DNA from: Enterococcus diestrammenae
Lineage (GTDB): Bacteria > Bacillota > Bacilli > Lactobacillales > Enterococcaceae
Direction: 5' to 3'
NCBI RefSeq assembly: GCF_009933255.1
Contig: NZ_MAEI01000034.1
Span: forward strand, 1 to 10,282
DNA length: 10,282 nt
Under the pieces are notes generated by a model. That model made no database searches. It was not told where the DNA came from and saw only the letters and a program-made list of their open reading frames with translations. The translations under genes and the position numbers were made by a program. Shown one piece after another: positions 8,183 through 10,282 of the stretch; within the stretch, counting starts at the first letter, position 1, and each line of letters begins with the position of its first letter.

Positions 8183-8323
8183 TTCTTGGATTTGTTCTCG
8201 TTACAGACACTCGTCCGACTTTTCTAAAAAGCAAAGGCGGAATAAACTTGTTCAGCAATCGAGAATAATGGCAGAACCACCACAAGCTGTTCTTTATCTT
8301 GCACCGGTTTCGACTGAAGTTGA

Positions 8324-8830
8324 TCAGAGCCTTCCCTCAGTTATCACTTGCCCTTTTTGATCAAGAGCTAAAGCCTCTACTCCAGATAATTCAATGAGTT
8401 GACACTGTTTATTAAGTAAGGGGTCTGCTACACACCTTTCGATTAAATCTATTTTTTGTTGGCAGCGGGTAATCCAGGCTATCAGAAATTCATCGGCAGA
8501 GATAATCTTCCTTGCTAAACCATTGAAAGTCTCCACGCCGGCTTTTGCACACCATTTGACACAAGTTTCGTAAAAAGGACGCATTACAGGATTTTCGATT
8601 TCAGCGGCAGGAAGAAATGCTACCTCAATCTCCTTCACACCGGCTTGCTGTAATAAAAACGAACGGGTGTGACCATCAATAATATGCAGTTTCCCCGGAA
8701 AAATTTCATAAACAGCAATTGGTGGATAATTTTTATAGCCCTCTTGTTGAAGCAGTTGCCGATTTTTCTCAACTTTTTCTTGATTTAAATATATTTGAGT
8801 TAAGCCTAATTGATTAATTGGTACTAACAC
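8324..8830 (-). CDS. Orphan protein with ParB/sulfiredoxin-like N-terminal motif
   Basis: No specific family is recognised. Residues about 1-75 look like the ParB N-terminal/sulfiredoxin fold: a starting strand (VLVPINQL), a conserved-looking PPIAVYEI strand, then HIIDGHTRSFLLQQAGV. The DGHTR element stands where chromosome-partition ParB proteins have GERR and sulfiredoxins have GCHR; such folds bind CTP or ATP, so nucleotide or phosphoryl binding is a reasonable guess. There is no ParB DNA-binding helix-turn-helix and no partner ParA, so plasmid or chromosome partition is unlikely. The C-terminal half is unassigned and carries five Cys residues. I start at GTG 8830 because GTGAGGAG lies 8 nt before it; an in-frame GTG at 8839 would add three residues but has its ribosome binding site directly against the codon. 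It stands alone between a tRNA and a defective insertion sequence, without visible promoter or terminator. Confidence 0.7.
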   Translation of the reverse strand: MLVPINQLGLTQIYLNQEKVEKNRQLLQQEGYKNYPPIAVYEIFPGKLHIIDGHTRSFLLQQAGVKEIEVAFLPAAEIENPVMRPFYETCVKWCAKAGVETFNGLARKIISADEFLIAWITRCQQKIDLIERCVADPLLNKQCQLIELSGVEALALDQKGQVITEGRL

Positions 8831-8839
8831 CTTCCTCAC

Positions 8840-9069
8840 TCCTCACTATTTTTATCATCTGCTGCTCTTACTTACATGAAAGGCGGAAGCGACACAGATT
8901 TTTTTATTTTGAGTCGGTTTACCCATGGTATTTCCCGCTCCAGCTACAGCTCTTTCAGTTCCTAGGTCGCCAAATATCACCATTTTTGCGCCATCGAACA
9001 AGCGGCATGGAACTCTCGATAACCCTTGGGAAAATAGGATTTCACATATCTTAAAATTTATCGTACCTT
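8840..9069. other. Non-coding block rich in small dyads
   Basis: No reading frame on either strand looks genuine: the minus-strand frames are interrupted and the one open plus-strand frame (8818-9054) has no ribosome binding site and an unlikely composition. Several complementary pieces fall close together: AGTTCC (8957-8962) with GGAACT (9009-9014), enclosing CGC-AAAT/ATTT-GCG and a GCC/GGC hairpin, plus CCCTTGGG and TACC-ATG-GGTA. It is more GC-rich than the AT-rich sequence around it. It could be a leader of the ParB-like gene, a dispersed repeat or an old remnant. Confidence 0.4.
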
Positions 9070-9089
9070 AATCTACAAAAAAAGGAAGC
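9070..9089 (+). repeat. Terminal inverted repeat, transposase 3' side
   Basis: The repeat begins AATCTACAAA and ends GGAAGC. Compared with the reverse complement of 10224-10243 it matches at 17 of 20 positions without gaps, including the outer ten in a row. It lies 115 bp past the transposase stop codon. Confidence 0.65.
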
Positions 9090-9149
9090 CCACGTCGGAA
9101 GCTGCTGAAAATCTCTAAGAATTATGTTTCTAATTTTAAATGATAGACA

Positions 9150-9198
9150 AAAAAATAGGACTTCAATTCAATTTTGACGAATTGAAGTCCTATTTTTT
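9150..9198 (-). terminator. Terminator of the transposase gene
   Basis: A perfect 20-bp stem (9150-9169 with 9179-9198) and a 9-nt loop begin just 5 bp after the transposase stop codon. A T run lies at the outer end on either strand, so it can stop transcription in both directions. Confidence 0.85.
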
Positions 9199-9203
9199 GT
9201 GTA

Positions 9204-10133
9204 TTATTCGTCCATTAGCGTTAAAATCCTTTTTAAATTTACAACAAATAGTGTGGTGGCAGCTTGAATATTCATGCCAAACAAACCGTCACTTTTATTA
9301 GTTCCAAAACCGTGGCGGTTTTTGATTTCACTATTCTTCGCTTCAATCATGTATCGGTTTCTGGAAAGCTTTTTAAATCGTTCTGTTTTTTCAAAATGCA
9401 TTTGTTCCTGATGAAGTTCAGACTTGATAGAGATAGAATACGTTTTTGATTTTGCCTCATTTTTATAACAATTTTCTCTTATCAGGCATCTTTTGCATTT
9501 TTCAACATCAAAGTAGTACGTTATCGTCTGATTAGTATTTTGATCTTTCTTGCCTTGTTTTGCTTTCCTTGACGCCATTTCTCCTGCAGGACAGACCATC
9601 ATTCCAGCATCTTTATTAAATTCAAAGCCGTCATTTTTATCTCTAAAGCCTTTGGAAACAGCTGGTACCAGCTTCGCGACAAGAGTGATCTCTTTTTTGT
9701 TCGTATATTTAAGATTGTCTTTTCCAGAGTATGCCGCGTCTCCCAAAACTGTTTCAACTTTTATTCCATTTGCTTCACTTTTTTCAATTAAATTAGCGAG
9801 ATACTTTCCGTCAGATTTTTCGCCAGTAGTAACTACAGCAGCAGTTACAATACGATTATCATCCATTGCGATATGTGTTTTATATCCAAAAAAAGCAGTA
9901 TCTTTTGTTTTGTGTCCAATTTTTGCATCATGATCCATTGTACTTTTCATATGTTCTAGATCATCTTCAATAGTTTCCTCTAACAAATTCATGCTTTCTT
10001 TTATTCCAGGAATCAATGAAACCTTTGGTTCTTTTTCAAGAACGTGAAGCAAATCATTTGAATAACGTAACTCTTCTTTCAGCTCCGTTCCAGTGTATTT
10101 AGTCGGTAATTTATTTATATGAAAATAAACCAA
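9204..10133 (-). pseudogene. IS1182-family transposase, N-terminally truncated
   Basis: The 309-residue open frame corresponds to the C-terminal part of an IS1182-type DDE transposase that normally has about 470-560 residues. Visible are the segment DHDAKIGHKTKDTAFFGYKTHIA (66-88), the second catalytic Asp in VLGDAAYSG (Asp132), a Cys cluster resembling a zinc site (Cys181, and C-x2-C-x5-C at 213-222), and the catalytic Glu in YMIEAKNSEIKNRHG (Glu264). The N-terminal domain with the first Asp is absent, and the frame is closed by a stop about 30 bp upstream of the TTG at 10133, so there is no credible start codon or ribosome binding site. The reading frame itself is intact, which suggests a recent deletion. 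It should be inactive. Codon use is much more AT-rich than in the glycolytic genes. Confidence 0.88.
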
Positions 10134-10173
10134 AAAATGGCAAAAAAAGTCTCTCTTCGTTTATAATAAGGAT

Positions 10174-10232
10174 GAAGAAATTTTTTTTAGTTACTGTGAT
10201 GTCAAGCCAAGACCATCGCAGTAGCTTTTTTT
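10174..10232 (+). ncRNA. Possible short antisense RNA at the IS end
   Basis: A perfect TATAAT (10162-10167) on the plus strand stands just before this stretch, which ends in a strong hairpin terminator about 60 bp later. The transcript would be antisense to the leader of the transposase message, in the way RNA-OUT is in IS10. The -35 region is weak (ATGGCA at 19 bp or TGGCAA at 18 bp). No homologue is known to me. Confidence 0.25.
10189..10232 (+). terminator. Outward-reading terminator at the IS end
   Basis: A 13-bp stem with two G-U pairs (AGTTACTGTGATG with CATCGCAGTAGCT, 10189-10201 and 10214-10226) and a 12-nt loop is followed by seven T residues. Its distal arm and T tract overlap the terminal inverted repeat. 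It stops plus-strand transcription leaving the element. Confidence 0.75.
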
Positions 10233-10243
10233 ATTTGTAGATT
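10224..10243 (-). repeat. Terminal inverted repeat, transposase 5' side
   Basis: The reverse complement begins AATCTACAAA and ends AAAGC, matching 9070-9089 at 17 of 20 positions. The flanking sequence to 10282 belongs to the target site or an unknown neighbour; no gene can be assigned there. Confidence 0.65.
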
Positions 10244-10282
10244 CCAGTGTTCGATAGATGACGCGAAGAATCTTATGTGCCG

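Larger units (their letters stand above)
9070..10243 (-). mobile_element. Defective IS1182-family insertion sequence
   Basis: The element is bounded by 20-bp imperfect inverted repeats (9070-9089 and 10224-10243, 17 of 20 matching) and contains the C-terminal two-thirds of an IS1182-type transposase. At 1174 bp it is shorter than the 1.6-1.9 kb usual in the family. The loss is internal: both ends remain, but about 190 codons at the N-terminal side, including the first catalytic Asp, are missing. Terminators reading outward lie inside each end. No target-site duplication is obvious. It probably cannot move by itself but might be mobilised by an intact relative. Confidence 0.75.

Noticed and set aside
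8094..8285. Minus-strand frame of 63 codons after the tRNA
   Set aside because: It runs through the tRNA terminator hairpin, has no ribosome binding site and resembles nothing known.
8818..9054. Plus-strand frame of 78 codons next to the ParB-like gene
   Set aside because: There is no ribosome binding site, the composition is unlikely, and it overlaps the start of a better-supported gene. I treat the region as non-coding.
10200..10205. Perfect TTGACA on the minus strand as -35 of a transposase promoter
   Set aside because: No acceptable -10 hexamer lies 16-18 bp downstream (AATTTC is there), and it falls partly in a hairpin loop.
10172..10240. 22-codon plus-strand peptide beginning MKKFFLVTV
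   Set aside because: The ATG falls at the expected transcription start, no leader or ribosome binding site is possible, and the second half is simply the terminator hairpin.
9060..10260. Target-site duplication around the IS
   Set aside because: The flanks (…TACCTT and CCAGTG…) share no direct repeat. A TATCG/CGATA complementarity across the site is too short to call a palindromic target.

Overview
The window reads as chromosomal DNA of a low-GC Gram-positive coccus of the order Lactobacillales, most probably an Enterococcus. The basis is the minus-strand order rpoN, cggR, gap, pgk, tpiA, eno, which is the arrangement I know from enterococci, together with strong AGGAGG-type ribosome binding sites, intrinsic terminators and a 72-nt tRNA-Arg without an encoded CCA. 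The species cannot be fixed from the sequence alone.

Layout. Positions 1-700 hold a small acidic orphan protein between two nearly identical 32-bp terminator copies. Positions 723-6413 hold the lower-glycolysis cluster, all on the minus strand: the regulator gene cggR, then gap, pgk, tpiA and eno. These genes carry triose phosphates to phosphoenolpyruvate, except for the phosphoglycerate mutase step, which is not encoded here. The regulatory signals are unusually readable. They comprise a promoter and a tandem CggR-type operator before cggR, a hairpin across the cggR stop codon that resembles the mRNA-processing element of Bacillus subtilis cggR-gapA, a strong intrinsic terminator between gap and pgk, and a separate consensus-like promoter for eno. 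The cluster therefore behaves as several transcription units of different strength.

Positions 6647-7966 encode RpoN (sigma-54), also on the minus strand. A tRNA-Arg(CCG) gene with its own promoter and terminator follows on the plus strand (7978-8182). Positions 8183-9069 are accessory in character: an orphan protein of about 170 residues with a ParB/sulfiredoxin-like motif, and 230 bp of non-coding DNA rich in small dyads. Positions 9070-10243 hold a defective IS1182-family insertion sequence, recognisable by 20-bp imperfect terminal inverted repeats (17/20). It keeps only the C-terminal part of the transposase and has an outward-reading terminator near each end.

No CRISPR array, restriction system, toxin-antitoxin pair or obvious defence system is present. 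The most useful leads are the regulatory architecture of the glycolytic cluster, the ParB-like orphan beside the tRNA, the dyad-rich non-coding block, and a possible short antisense RNA at the end of the insertion sequence.
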